Source: Trueperaceae bacterium
Lineage (GTDB): Bacteria; Deinococcota; Deinococci; Deinococcales; Trueperaceae
DNA: 43,217 bases
Direction of reading: 5' to 3'
Assembly (NCBI GenBank): GCA_013697735.1
Contig: JACCWH010000134.1
Coordinates: forward strand, 1-43,217
Shown: piece after piece, positions 7,494-15,431 of the stretch
How the letters are laid out: every line of letters begins with the position of its first letter
Numbering within the stretch: position 1 is the first letter of the stretch
Program-made: the position numbers and the translations under genes
Notes under the pieces: generated by a model
Database searches by the model: none
Seen by the model: only the letters and a program-made list of their open reading frames with translations
What the model was told of the DNA's origin: nothing

Positions 7494-8377
7494 GTGGCCG
7501 GACTCGCGGGCGTCGACGCCCGGGCCCACGTCGCGTCGTCGGCCAGGTCGCGCGCGGCGACCACCTCGACGTTCCGCCCCGCCACCTCGCGCACCCGACG
7601 CTCGAGCCACGGCGCGGTGGTGCTCGACGCATCGACCACCAGCCGCACGACGTCGACCTCGCGCTGCCGAGCGAAGCGGCGGGCAGCGCCGACGACCTCG
7701 GCATCGGGGTCGACGAGGTCGGGCGTCACGCGGCGGCCCTCCGCACGCGCCTCCTCCGGGTCGAGGTGGTGCTGGCCGGTGAGCGATCGCGCGCCGGCCC
7801 CCGCGAGCGCGACACCGCCCTCGGTCAGCCACCACGGTGGGCCGACGAGCGCGACCCGCGGACCCTCGGTGTCGGCCGCAGACCGCGCCGGGCCATGGCC
7901 GTGGCTCCCCCCGGGGCGTCGCCACGGTGTTTCGAGCTCGCGGCGGCGACGCTCCCAGGCACGCCGTACGGTCCCTGCGTCGCGGTTCACGCGCATCAGC
8001 ACCGGCATCGCCGCCGCCGCGACGAGCGGCCCAGGTTCGACCGGCACGCGCAGCACACCGGGCCCACCGGGCAGCGCGCGAGCGACCATCGCCGGCAGGT
8101 CGGCGACCCACGGGTCCTGAGCTGCACCGCGACCCCCGTCACGCGCCGCGATGAGCTCCGGAACCACGATCAGATCGACCGGGCCGCAGGCGACCGCCGC
8201 CGCCACCGCCAGGCGCGGCGCGAGGGCGAGGGCGGCGCTGGGGCGAGCGTCCTCGAGCGCGAGGGCGACCTCCTCGGGCCCCGGAACCACGACGTCGGCG
8301 CCGAGATCGGCGATCAGGCCCACCCACGGGGGCCCGAAACGTTCCCACAACAACGGAGTCACGAAACCGACGCGCAC
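7490..8377 (-). CDS. Conserved-looking protein of unknown function
   Basis: A 295-residue protein beginning VRVGFVTPLLWERFGPPWVGLIADLG. The N-terminal part alternates beta and alpha, with DLIVVPEL near residue 75, faintly recalling the DUF2229/2-hydroxyacyl-CoA dehydratase-activase-related proteins. That resemblance is weak and no cysteine ligands of those enzymes are present. The middle (about 150-185) is Arg/Gly-rich and probably disordered. The GTG start lies 8 nt behind TAGCAT, fitting leaderless expression. It is transcribed away from, and only 23 bp after, the mrfA stop, followed by the small membrane protein. Confidence 0.5.
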   Translation of the reverse strand: MRVGFVTPLLWERFGPPWVGLIADLGADVVVPGPEEVALALEDARPSAALALAPRLAVAAAVACGPVDLIVVPELIAARDGGRGAAQDPWVADLPAMVARALPGGPGVLRVPVEPGPLVAAAAMPVLMRVNRDAGTVRRAWERRRRELETPWRRPGGSHGHGPARSAADTEGPRVALVGPPWWLTEGGVALAGAGARSLTGQHHLDPEEARAEGRRVTPDLVDPDAEVVGAARRFARQREVDVVRLVVDASSTTAPWLERRVREVAGRNVEVVAARDLADDATWARASTPASPAT

Positions 8378-8385
8378 AGCGCGCC

Positions 8386-8391
8386 ATGCTA
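8386..8391 (-). promoter_or_regulatory. Start-proximal -10 box TAGCAT
   Basis: TAGCAT (read on the minus strand) ends 8 nt before the GTG start at 8377 and lies in the 22-bp gap after the mrfA gene. It suggests the downstream pair has its own promoter and a leaderless transcript. Confidence 0.5.
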
Positions 8392-8399
8392 GCACGTGC

Positions 8400-10802
8400 T
8401 CAGGCGAGCCCAACCGGCCGCTTCGGACGGAGCGAGACCACGAGGGTGTCGTGCAGTGCGCGCGCGAGCTCGGCCGCCGAGCGCTTGTCGAGCATCTGGT
8501 TGCCGTTGCCGCACTTGGGCGAGAGCACGCAGCGCGGGCATCCCGAGACGCACGGGCAGCGTTCGAGGAGGTCGCGTGCCGCCGCCAGCCAATCGAGGAA
8601 GACGCTCGCCCCCGCCCGCGCGTACCCGACCCCGCCGGGGTGCCCGTCGTAGATGAACACGAGCGGTCGGCCCGTCGACGGCTCGACCGGGTACGACACA
8701 CCGCCCACGTCGGCGCGCTCGCACAGCACGAACGCCGGGAGGAGCCCGATGAGCGTGTGTTCGAGCGCGTGCATGCCCGCGGCGAGCCGTTCCTGGGCCA
8801 TGTCGCGCGTGCCCATGGAGGGGTCGAACCAGCACGCCTGCGTGTCGTACGACACCTCGGGGAGGTCGAGGGGGCGCTCGTCGAGCACGCCCTCGTGGTG
8901 GTAGCGCTTGCGGACGTAGCTCTCGACGCGCGAGCGCACCCGCACGCGGCCCACCGACACACCCGGCGGCGGCTCGAGCACGACATCGTCAGCGGCGACG
9001 ACCTCGCCGGGCCGCCGGCCGTGCGGCCACGTCTCGAGAACCTCCACGTCGGTCTCCGAGCGCGGCTGGGTGTAGTAGTCCTCGATGTGCGGGAGGAGCG
9101 TCGCCTCCCCCCGCACGAGGTCGAGTCGGGCGCAGACGTACGCCTCCCCCTGATGGAGGTAGACCGCGCCGGGATGGAGGTCGCGCAGCGCCGCGGCGCC
9201 GTCGGTCGTTCCCAGCGTGGCACCGCTACCATCGCGAAGTCGGACGCGATCGGGACCCAACCCGCCACGCATGCGTACGGCACGGTGGGGATAGCGCCGC
9301 ACGCTCCCCCAGCGCGGGGCGCCGTCGACGGGATCCCGCTCCACGCGCCGCAGCCCGGCGAGGGCGTCGAGGTCGATCCAAGGCGCGAGCAGCGCCTCGT
9401 CGGCGCGCAGCGGCCGCTCGGCCGCCGCACAGCAGACGTGGGCGCCGTGCAGCTCCTCGTTCCACGGATCGGCGATGGCGTCCTCCGGCCGCCCGTCGGT
9501 GAGCAGCTCGGGGTACTCGAGGAAGTACGCATCGAGCGGATCGGCCGCCGGGATCCAGATCGCCAACGAGCGACGCCCCTCCCGCCCGGCGCGCCCGGCG
9601 CGCTGCCAGAGCGACGATATCGAGCCGGGGTAGCCCACCATCACCACGGCGTCGACCCCGCCGACGTCGATGCCGAGCTCGAGGGCGCTCGTGGCGACGA
9701 GCACCCTCACGTCGCCGGCGCGGAACGCGGCCGCGATGGCGTGCCGGTCCTCCGCGGTATACCCACCCCGGTACGACGCGACGGTGTGCGACAAGCTGTT
9801 CGGCAGTGCCTGGACCAGGTAGCGCCGAACCAGCTCCGCACCGCGGCGCGAGTTACAGAACACCAGCGTCCGCACTCCGGCGCGCGCGAGATGCGCGCCG
9901 AGGGCGGCCGCCTCGGTATTGGCACTCCGGCGCCGCGTCTCGCCGAACGCCCCGACGCCAGGGGCAGCGGCCGGACGCCAGACCACGAACTCCCGCGCAC
10001 CGCGCGGCGCATCGTCGCCCGTCACCGCCACCGCACGCCGCCCGGTGATCCGCGCCAGGTGCTCCGCCGGGTTGCCGATGGTGGCCGAAGCAGCAACGAT
10101 GCTCGGCTCGGCGCCGAGCGACCGCGCGACGCGGAGGAGCCGCCGCACCACGTTCGCCACGTGGACGCCCAGCACACCGCGGTAGGCATGCACTTCGTCG
10201 ATCACGACCAGCGAGAGGCGCGAGAGGAAGCGGTGCCAGGAGGGTGCGAAGGGGAGGATGCCGTAGTGGAGCATGTCGGGGTTGGTGACGATCACGTCCG
10301 CTCCGGCGCGAGCGCGCAGGCGCTCGGGACGGTCGGTATCGCCGTCGTAGCGAGCCACGCGTCCACCCTCGTAGCCGAGCGCATGGGCCGAGGCGGCGAG
10401 TCGCGTCACCTGATCGCTCGCCAACGCTTTGGTCGGGAAGATCGTGAGCGTCGTACCACCCGAGGCGAGCTCGGCGAGGATCGGGACGTGGAAGACGAGC
10501 GACTTCCCCGAGGCGGTCCCCGACGCGACCACCACGTCGCGGCCGGCCAGCACGTGCGCCAGCGCCTCCGCCTGGTGTCGGTAGGGCGTCACCCCGAGCG
10601 CCGCGAGGACGTCCGCATACGGAGGCGCACCAGGGAGCGTGCGGACGGGTCGCGGGGGGAAGAAGGTGTAGGCCCTGACCTGATCGTGACCGCCGGCCAC
10701 GACGCCGAGCCAGGCGTGATACCCCGCGCCGGGAGCGAGGGGGACGCCGGCGCCGTCCGTCCGCTCGGTCCGGCCGTCGGGGAGATCGTCCGGGGTCGGC
10801 AC
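8400..10802 (-). CDS. mrfA: DEXH-box helicase with C-terminal cysteine domain, MrfA-like
   Basis: An 800-residue superfamily 2 helicase. Its N-terminal lobe has ASGTASGKS (Walker A), NPDMLHYGILP and IDEVHAYRG (DEVH box); the second lobe has VLVATSALELGIDVGGVD and QRAGRAGREG. The C-terminal DUF1998-type domain ends with CPCVSGCPRC...SPKCGN, cysteines at 749, 751, 755, 758 and 764, as in Bacillus MrfA/YprA, which works in repair of mitomycin damage. No MrfB-type exonuclease gene lies nearby. The GTG start at 10802 lies 5 nt behind TAGCAT; a leaderless transcript is likely. An activity in DNA repair is inferred from the family. Confidence 0.88.
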   Translation of the reverse strand: MPTPDDLPDGRTERTDGAGVPLAPGAGYHAWLGVVAGGHDQVRAYTFFPPRPVRTLPGAPPYADVLAALGVTPYRHQAEALAHVLAGRDVVVASGTASGKSLVFHVPILAELASGGTTLTIFPTKALASDQVTRLAASAHALGYEGGRVARYDGDTDRPERLRARAGADVIVTNPDMLHYGILPFAPSWHRFLSRLSLVVIDEVHAYRGVLGVHVANVVRRLLRVARSLGAEPSIVAASATIGNPAEHLARITGRRAVAVTGDDAPRGAREFVVWRPAAAPGVGAFGETRRRSANTEAAALGAHLARAGVRTLVFCNSRRGAELVRRYLVQALPNSLSHTVASYRGGYTAEDRHAIAAAFRAGDVRVLVATSALELGIDVGGVDAVVMVGYPGSISSLWQRAGRAGREGRRSLAIWIPAADPLDAYFLEYPELLTDGRPEDAIADPWNEELHGAHVCCAAAERPLRADEALLAPWIDLDALAGLRRVERDPVDGAPRWGSVRRYPHRAVRMRGGLGPDRVRLRDGSGATLGTTDGAAALRDLHPGAVYLHQGEAYVCARLDLVRGEATLLPHIEDYYTQPRSETDVEVLETWPHGRRPGEVVAADDVVLEPPPGVSVGRVRVRSRVESYVRKRYHHEGVLDERPLDLPEVSYDTQACWFDPSMGTRDMAQERLAAGMHALEHTLIGLLPAFVLCERADVGGVSYPVEPSTGRPLVFIYDGHPGGVGYARAGASVFLDWLAAARDLLERCPCVSGCPRCVLSPKCGNGNQMLDKRSAAELARALHDTLVVSLRPKRPVGLA

Positions 10803-10807
10803 ACGCG

Positions 10808-10817
10808 ATGCTACACT
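10808..10817. promoter_or_regulatory. Overlapping divergent -10 boxes (TAGCAT minus, TACACT plus)
   Basis: ATGCTACACT holds TACACT on the plus strand (10812-10817, 12 nt before the ATG at 10830) and TAGCAT on the minus strand (10813-10808, 5 nt before the GTG at 10802). The two hexamers share two base pairs inside a 27-bp gap. Each promoter's -35 region would lie in the other gene, so simultaneous polymerase binding looks impossible. Confidence 0.6.
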
Positions 10818-10829
10818 CGCCACGTTTCG

Positions 10830-12125
10830 ATGAGCGTCGCCGTCACCGTCGTGCAAGTCCTCGTGGCCATGACCGCGACCGCCCTCGCCGTCGTGGCGCT
10901 CGGCCTCCTCCGTCGCCACGGGACCGGGCTGCGGCGAGCGACGCCGTGGCCCGACGTCGACGTGATCCTCCCCGCCCACGACGAAGAGGCGCGCCTGGGC
11001 GCCGCCCTCGCCTCGCTCCGCGCCCAGGACTACCCCGGTGCGATGACGATCTGGGTCGTCGACGACCGCTCCACCGACGCCACGGCCGACGTGGCGCTCC
11101 GCGCCGCGCGCTCGGACGCGCGCGTCCGCCTGGTGCGTGTGACGCGGCCGTCGAGCCGCAGGTCGCCCAAGGTCAATGCGGTCTGGCACGGCGTGCAGGC
11201 GGGAACGGCGCCGTGGATCGTCACCACCGACGCCGACTGCACGCACCACCCGCGCTGGCTCCGAACGCTGCTCGAGCCGGCGGAGGGGAACGTCGCGCTC
11301 GTGGCCGGTCACGTCGAAACGGCGCGGCCCGGTGGCGCGCGCGGCCTGCTCGGGCGCGTCGAGGCGCTCGACTGGATCTCGCTGATGATCACCGCTCGCT
11401 CGCTCGCGAACGCCGGCCGCAAGGTCGCCGTCAGCGCCAACAACCAGGCCTATGCGCGCGCGGCTTGGCGGGCGGCAGGTGGTTTCGGCGTCGCGGCCCG
11501 AGCGCCCTCGGGCGACGAGGACCTGCTCGTGCAACGCATCGGTCGATTGCCGGGTGCAGACGTGATCTTCGTCGATCACCCGCACGCGCGCGTGCTGACC
11601 CTCCCCATGCCGGGGTGGCACGCCTTCCTCGACCAGCGTCGCCGCTGGGTCTCGCGCTTCCACCACCTCCAGCAGTACCCGGTCGGGTACCTCGTGCCGG
11701 TGGTGACGCTGGGAATCCAGTCCATCGCACTCGCCCTCGCCCTCGTCGCACTACCACTCGTCCCACACGCGCGTGCGCCCGTGCTCTCCGCCTGGGGGAT
11801 CCTCTTGGCGGTCCAGCTCGTCGGCATGCACGTGGGGCTGCACCAACTCGGTCGCCGCGACCTCATGGGCTGGCCCGTGGTCGCCTGGGCGCTCTGTCAC
11901 CCGTTCGTGATCGCGATCGCGGTCACGTGGTCGTTGCTCCGTCCCGGGTCGTGGCGCGCTGGCGCTCGATCGTACCGACGGCGCCTGCTCGCGGTGCGCT
12001 GGCGGCGACGTGGGCGGGCCTGGTGGCGGCGCGCCTGGTGGCGCCATCCGCCGGGGCGCGCCCCGCGGCGCAACCCCGCCACGTGGGCGCCATCGACGAC
12101 GGAACCGAACGACGACCGGTGGTAG
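10830..12125 (+). CDS. Membrane-bound family 2 glycosyltransferase
   Basis: A 431-residue GT2 enzyme with one N-terminal membrane helix (about 3-27), a cytoplasmic GT-A domain carrying VILPAHDEE (45-53), the DAD nucleotide-sugar motif (134-136), GDED (228-231) and QRRRW (269-273), then several membrane helices (about 285-395). The last 35 residues are Arg/Trp-rich. The layout suits transfer of a sugar to a membrane lipid or carotenoid on the cytoplasmic face. It is immediately followed by the SQD1-like gene, so a role in glycolipid formation is plausible. Acceptor and sugar donor cannot be deduced. Confidence 0.85.
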   Translation: MSVAVTVVQVLVAMTATALAVVALGLLRRHGTGLRRATPWPDVDVILPAHDEEARLGAALASLRAQDYPGAMTIWVVDDRSTDATADVALRAARSDARVRLVRVTRPSSRRSPKVNAVWHGVQAGTAPWIVTTDADCTHHPRWLRTLLEPAEGNVALVAGHVETARPGGARGLLGRVEALDWISLMITARSLANAGRKVAVSANNQAYARAAWRAAGGFGVAARAPSGDEDLLVQRIGRLPGADVIFVDHPHARVLTLPMPGWHAFLDQRRRWVSRFHHLQQYPVGYLVPVVTLGIQSIALALALVALPLVPHARAPVLSAWGILLAVQLVGMHVGLHQLGRRDLMGWPVVAWALCHPFVIAIAVTWSLLRPGSWRAGARSYRRRLLAVRWRRRGRAWWRRAWWRHPPGRAPRRNPATWAPSTTEPNDDRW

Positions 12126-12128
12126 CAT
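12123..12128 (+). promoter_or_regulatory. -10 box TAGCAT overlapping the glycosyltransferase stop codon
   Basis: The TAG stop of the upstream gene (12123-12125) is the first half of TAGCAT. A transcript would begin near 12135. It could start leaderless at GTG 12138 or, more likely, use the SD-preceded ATG at 12201 after a leader of about 65 nt. Confidence 0.4.
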
Positions 12129-12200
12129 TCGTCGTGCGTGCGCTCCGTTGCGACGCCATCACGCCGCGCCGCCCGTGCCGGGTCGCGCCTCGGAGGACCC

Positions 12201-13466
12201 ATGAACGTGTTCGTACTCGGTGGTGACGGGTTCTGCGGCTGGCCGACCAGCCTTCACCTCAGCGCGCTCGGGCACGACGTCACGATCGTCGACAACTTGT
12301 CGCGGCGAGCGATCGACCTCGAGCTCGAGGTCGGAAGCCTCACGCCGATCACGCCGATCGGCACACGACTGCGCGCCTGGCGTGAGACGAGCGGACGCGA
12401 CATCGCCTTCCACCGCCTCGACGTCGCCCGCGAGTACGACCGCCTCCTGGCGCTCATCGCATCCGAGCGGCCAGACGCGATCGTGCATTTCGCCGAGCAA
12501 CGCGCCGCCCCGTACTCGATGAAGTCGAGCCGGCACAAGCGCTACACGGTCGACAACAACCTCTCGGCCACCCACAACGTGCTCGCCGCCATCGTCGAGA
12601 GCGGCGTCGACGTACACCTCGCCCACCTCGGCACCATGGGCGTCTACGGCTACGGCACGGCCGGGATGAAGATCCCCGAGGGGTACCTCCCCGTTGAGGT
12701 CGTCACCGAAAACGGCGAGCGCGTCCGGCAGGAGATCCTCTACCCCGCCAACCCCGGTTCGATCTATCACATGACCAAGACGCAGGATCAGCTCTTCTTC
12801 GCCTACTACGCCAAGAACGACGAAGTGCGAATCACCGACCTCCACCAGGGGATCGTCTGGGGGACCAACACGCCCGAGACGTCGGCGGACGAGCGCCTCG
12901 TCAATAGGTTCGACTACGACGGCGATTACGGCACGGTGCTGAACCGCTTCCTCATGCAGGCGGCGGTCGGCTACCCGCTCACGGTGCACGGCACCGGCGG
13001 ACAGACGCGCGCCTTCATCCACGTGCGCGATACCGTGCGGTGCATCCAGCTCGCGCTCGAACACCCGCCGACGCGCGGCGAGCGCGTGCGGATCCTCAAC
13101 CAGATGACCGAGACGCACCGCGTGCGCGACCTCGCCGCACTCGTGGCGCGCGCGACGGGGGCCGAGGTGGAGTTCGTCTCGAACCCGCGCAAGGAGGCGG
13201 CCGAGAACGACCTCCACGTCACCAACGACCTCTTCCTCGGGCTCGGACTGCAGCCGACGACGCTCGACGACGGGCTCCTCGCCGAAGTCACCGACGTCGC
13301 GCGCCGCTACGCACACCGAGCCGACCTCGACAAGATCCCGTGCACCAGCACCTGGACGCGCGCCCAGCGTGCGGGCGTCCCCACCGCGACGGCGGAGCGC
13401 CACGGCGCTTCCGAGCTCGAGCGCACGCTCGAGCCGGCCGGCGCAGAGCCCTCGGCCACGGATTGA
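12201..13466 (+). CDS. sqdB: UDP-sulfoquinovose synthase, SQD1/SqdB-like
   Basis: An NAD-dependent short-chain dehydrogenase of 421 residues that converts UDP-glucose plus sulfite into UDP-sulfoquinovose, head-group donor of the sulfolipid SQDG. It follows plant SQD1 closely: Rossmann LGGDGFCG (6-13), HLGTMGVYGYGTAGMKIPEG with T145, and IYHMTKTQDQ with Y189/K193 (YxxxK), then DLHQGIVWGT, RFDYDGDYGTVLNRF and RAFIHVRDTVRCI. The ATG has CGGAGGA upstream. A GTG at 12138 would add 21 residues without matching the family. The SQD2-like gene follows 19 bp later. The C-terminal 25 residues are low-complexity. Confidence 0.92.
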   Translation: MNVFVLGGDGFCGWPTSLHLSALGHDVTIVDNLSRRAIDLELEVGSLTPITPIGTRLRAWRETSGRDIAFHRLDVAREYDRLLALIASERPDAIVHFAEQRAAPYSMKSSRHKRYTVDNNLSATHNVLAAIVESGVDVHLAHLGTMGVYGYGTAGMKIPEGYLPVEVVTENGERVRQEILYPANPGSIYHMTKTQDQLFFAYYAKNDEVRITDLHQGIVWGTNTPETSADERLVNRFDYDGDYGTVLNRFLMQAAVGYPLTVHGTGGQTRAFIHVRDTVRCIQLALEHPPTRGERVRILNQMTETHRVRDLAALVARATGAEVEFVSNPRKEAAENDLHVTNDLFLGLGLQPTTLDDGLLAEVTDVARRYAHRADLDKIPCTSTWTRAQRAGVPTATAERHGASELERTLEPAGAEPSATD

Positions 13467-13485
13467 CGGCGGGGGCGGAGCGCTC

Positions 13486-14718
13486 GTGCGGATCGCGATC
13501 TTCACCGAGACGTTCCTGCCCAAGATCGACGGCGTCGTCACGCGCCTCGTCCACACGCTCGATCACCTGAGTGCGCTCGGGCACGAGGCGCTCATTTTCG
13601 CGCCGCACCGACCGCCGCCGTCGTACGGCGCCCACCGCGTGGTGCGGATGCCGGCCGTCCCCTTCAGGCCCTGGTATCCCGAACTCTTCCTCGGCCTCCC
13701 GCGGCCGCGGCTCGGGCGAGAGCTCGACGCCTTCGCGCCCGATCTCGTCCACGTCGTCAACCCGGTGGTCCTCGGCCTCTGGGGCACCATGGTCGCGCGG
13801 CAGCGCAACCTGCCCCTCCTCGCGAGCTTCCATACCGACATCACCCAATACGCGGTCCACCTGCGGCTCTCGTTCCTCGGTCCGCTGTCTCGTCGCTTCT
13901 TGCGCGACGTCCACAACCAGGCGCACGTCAACCTCTGCACCTCCCAGCCGATGGTGAACTCCGCCCGTGGACTCGGCATCCGACGCGTACGCCTATGGCC
14001 GAAAGCCGTCGACACGCAGCGCTTCAGGCCCGAGCACGCGAGCCGCGCCATGCGGCACCGTCTCACCGACGGCAACCCCGATTCGCCCCTCATCCTCTAC
14101 GTCGGCCGCCTCTCCTTCGAGAAGCGGCTCGACTGGCTCTACGCCCCCGTGACGCAACTCGACGGCGTTCGGCTCGCCTTCGTCGGCTCCGGCCCCGCCG
14201 AGGCGGCGCTCAAGGCGCGCTTCGCCGGAACGCGCACGGTCTTCACCGGGTACATGTCGGGTGACGAGCTCGCGAGCGCCTATGCGTCCGCCGACGTCTT
14301 CGCCTTCCCGTCCGACACCGAGACGCTCGGGTTCGGAGCGATGGAATCGATGGCGGCCGGCGTCCCGCCGGTCGGGGCACGCGCCGGGGGACTGCCCGAC
14401 GTGATCGACCATGAGCGCAACGGGCTCCTCTTCACCCCCGGTGACCTCGGCGACCTCACCGACCAACTCCGACGGGTGCTGAGCGACCACGCCCTGCGCG
14501 AACGGCTCGCAGCTCGAGGTCGCAGCGACATGGAAGCGTGCTCGTGGCGCGATGCGACGGAGTCGCTCGTCTCGATGTACCGCCTCGCCCGCGAGGTCCA
14601 CACGCGCTTCGACCCGCCCGCACAGCGTTCGCCGTTCATGATCGAGCGTCCTCGTCAGACCCTCGGCACCACGACCGGACCACGCGGCCCAGGCCAGACG
14701 TCGACGCGGATCCCGTAG
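13486..14718 (+). CDS. sqdX: GT4 glycosyltransferase, sulfoquinovosyltransferase SqdX/SQD2-like
   Basis: A 410-residue GT-B enzyme, predicted to move sulfoquinovose from its UDP donor to diacylglycerol. The N-terminal RIAIFTETFLPKIDGVVTRL and PDLVHVVNPVVLG, and the donor site SDTETLGFGAMESMAAGVP with its E-x7-E pair, fit the SqdX/SQD2 and related GT4 group. The GTG start at 13486 is 19 bp after sqdB with GGAG ahead of it. Functional naming rests partly on the SQD1-like neighbour; alone it could also be a mannosyl- or glucosyl-DAG transferase. The last 21 codons overlap btuD on the other strand. Confidence 0.8.
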   Translation: MRIAIFTETFLPKIDGVVTRLVHTLDHLSALGHEALIFAPHRPPPSYGAHRVVRMPAVPFRPWYPELFLGLPRPRLGRELDAFAPDLVHVVNPVVLGLWGTMVARQRNLPLLASFHTDITQYAVHLRLSFLGPLSRRFLRDVHNQAHVNLCTSQPMVNSARGLGIRRVRLWPKAVDTQRFRPEHASRAMRHRLTDGNPDSPLILYVGRLSFEKRLDWLYAPVTQLDGVRLAFVGSGPAEAALKARFAGTRTVFTGYMSGDELASAYASADVFAFPSDTETLGFGAMESMAAGVPPVGARAGGLPDVIDHERNGLLFTPGDLGDLTDQLRRVLSDHALRERLAARGRSDMEACSWRDATESLVSMYRLAREVHTRFDPPAQRSPFMIERPRQTLGTTTGPRGPGQTSTRIP

Positions 14719-15431
14719 GCACTCGAGAGCAGCCCGCCGTCGAGCACCACCTCCGCCACGCCCGCCGCCACGACCACACCCTCCGCCAAGAGTACGAGCC
14801 GATCGCACGCCTGCGCCGCCTGGTTGAGGTCGTGCAACACCACCACCGCAGCGAGGCCGTCGCGCGCCGCCTGGCGCGCGAGCGCGAGCGCCTCGACCTG
14901 GTAGCGCAGATCGAGATGGCTCGTCGGCTCGTCGAGCAGGAGCACGTCCGGACGCTGCGCCAGTGCGCGCGCCAGCACCACGCGCTGGCGCTCCCCGCCC
15001 GAGAGCGACTCGACGGGGCGCGCGGCGAACCGCCACGTGTCGGTGCGCTCCATCGCCCGTTCGATCTCCCCCTCGTCGCCGGGACCAGGAGCGCCGAAGA
15101 GCCCGGCGTAGGGGGTGCGCCCCATCTGCACGACCTCCTTCACGGTGAACCCGTCGGGGAGCGCCGCCCCCTGCGGCACGACCGCGAGACGCCGGGCGAG
15201 GGCCCGGCGACCGTAGCTCGCGAGGGGCGCTCCGGCGACGAACACCTCCCCCGCCCGGAAGGGGACGACCCGCGACGCGACGCCGATGACCGTCGACTTC
15301 CCGGCGCCATTCGGTCCGATGAGGCCGACCACTTCGCCCGCCTCGACGCGGAGGTCGACTCCGCTGAGCACGGTGGTGGCGCCGTAGCCGGCGACCACGC
15401 CTCGGAGTTCGAGCGACGGCACCCTCCTCAC
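14655..15431 (-). CDS. btuD: Cobalamin/iron-siderophore-type ABC transporter ATPase
   Basis: The 258-residue ATP-binding subunit energises the importer made with the next two gene products. Walker A is GPNGAGKST (39-47), the Q-loop is VVPQG, the ABC signature is LSGGERQR, Walker B is VLLLDEPTSHLD, and the switch histidine lies in VVVLHDLNQAAQ. The GTG start overlaps the permease stop as GTGA. Its 3' end overlaps the convergent SqdX-like gene by 64 bp. The cobalamin riboswitch at the head of the operon favours corrinoid over haem or siderophore. Confidence 0.9.
   Translation of the reverse strand: MRRVPSLELRGVVAGYGATTVLSGVDLRVEAGEVVGLIGPNGAGKSTVIGVASRVVPFRAGEVFVAGAPLASYGRRALARRLAVVPQGAALPDGFTVKEVVQMGRTPYAGLFGAPGPGDEGEIERAMERTDTWRFAARPVESLSGGERQRVVLARALAQRPDVLLLDEPTSHLDLRYQVEALALARQAARDGLAAVVVLHDLNQAAQACDRLVLLAEGVVVAAGVAEVVLDGGLLSSAYGIRVDVWPGPRGPVVVPRV

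Noticed and set aside
8151-12125. A 1324-codon open frame on the plus strand
   Set aside because: Only its last 431 codons (from 10830) are a real glycosyltransferase. The part antisense to mrfA is a GC-rich shadow with Arg/Gly/Pro-rich translation and no motifs.
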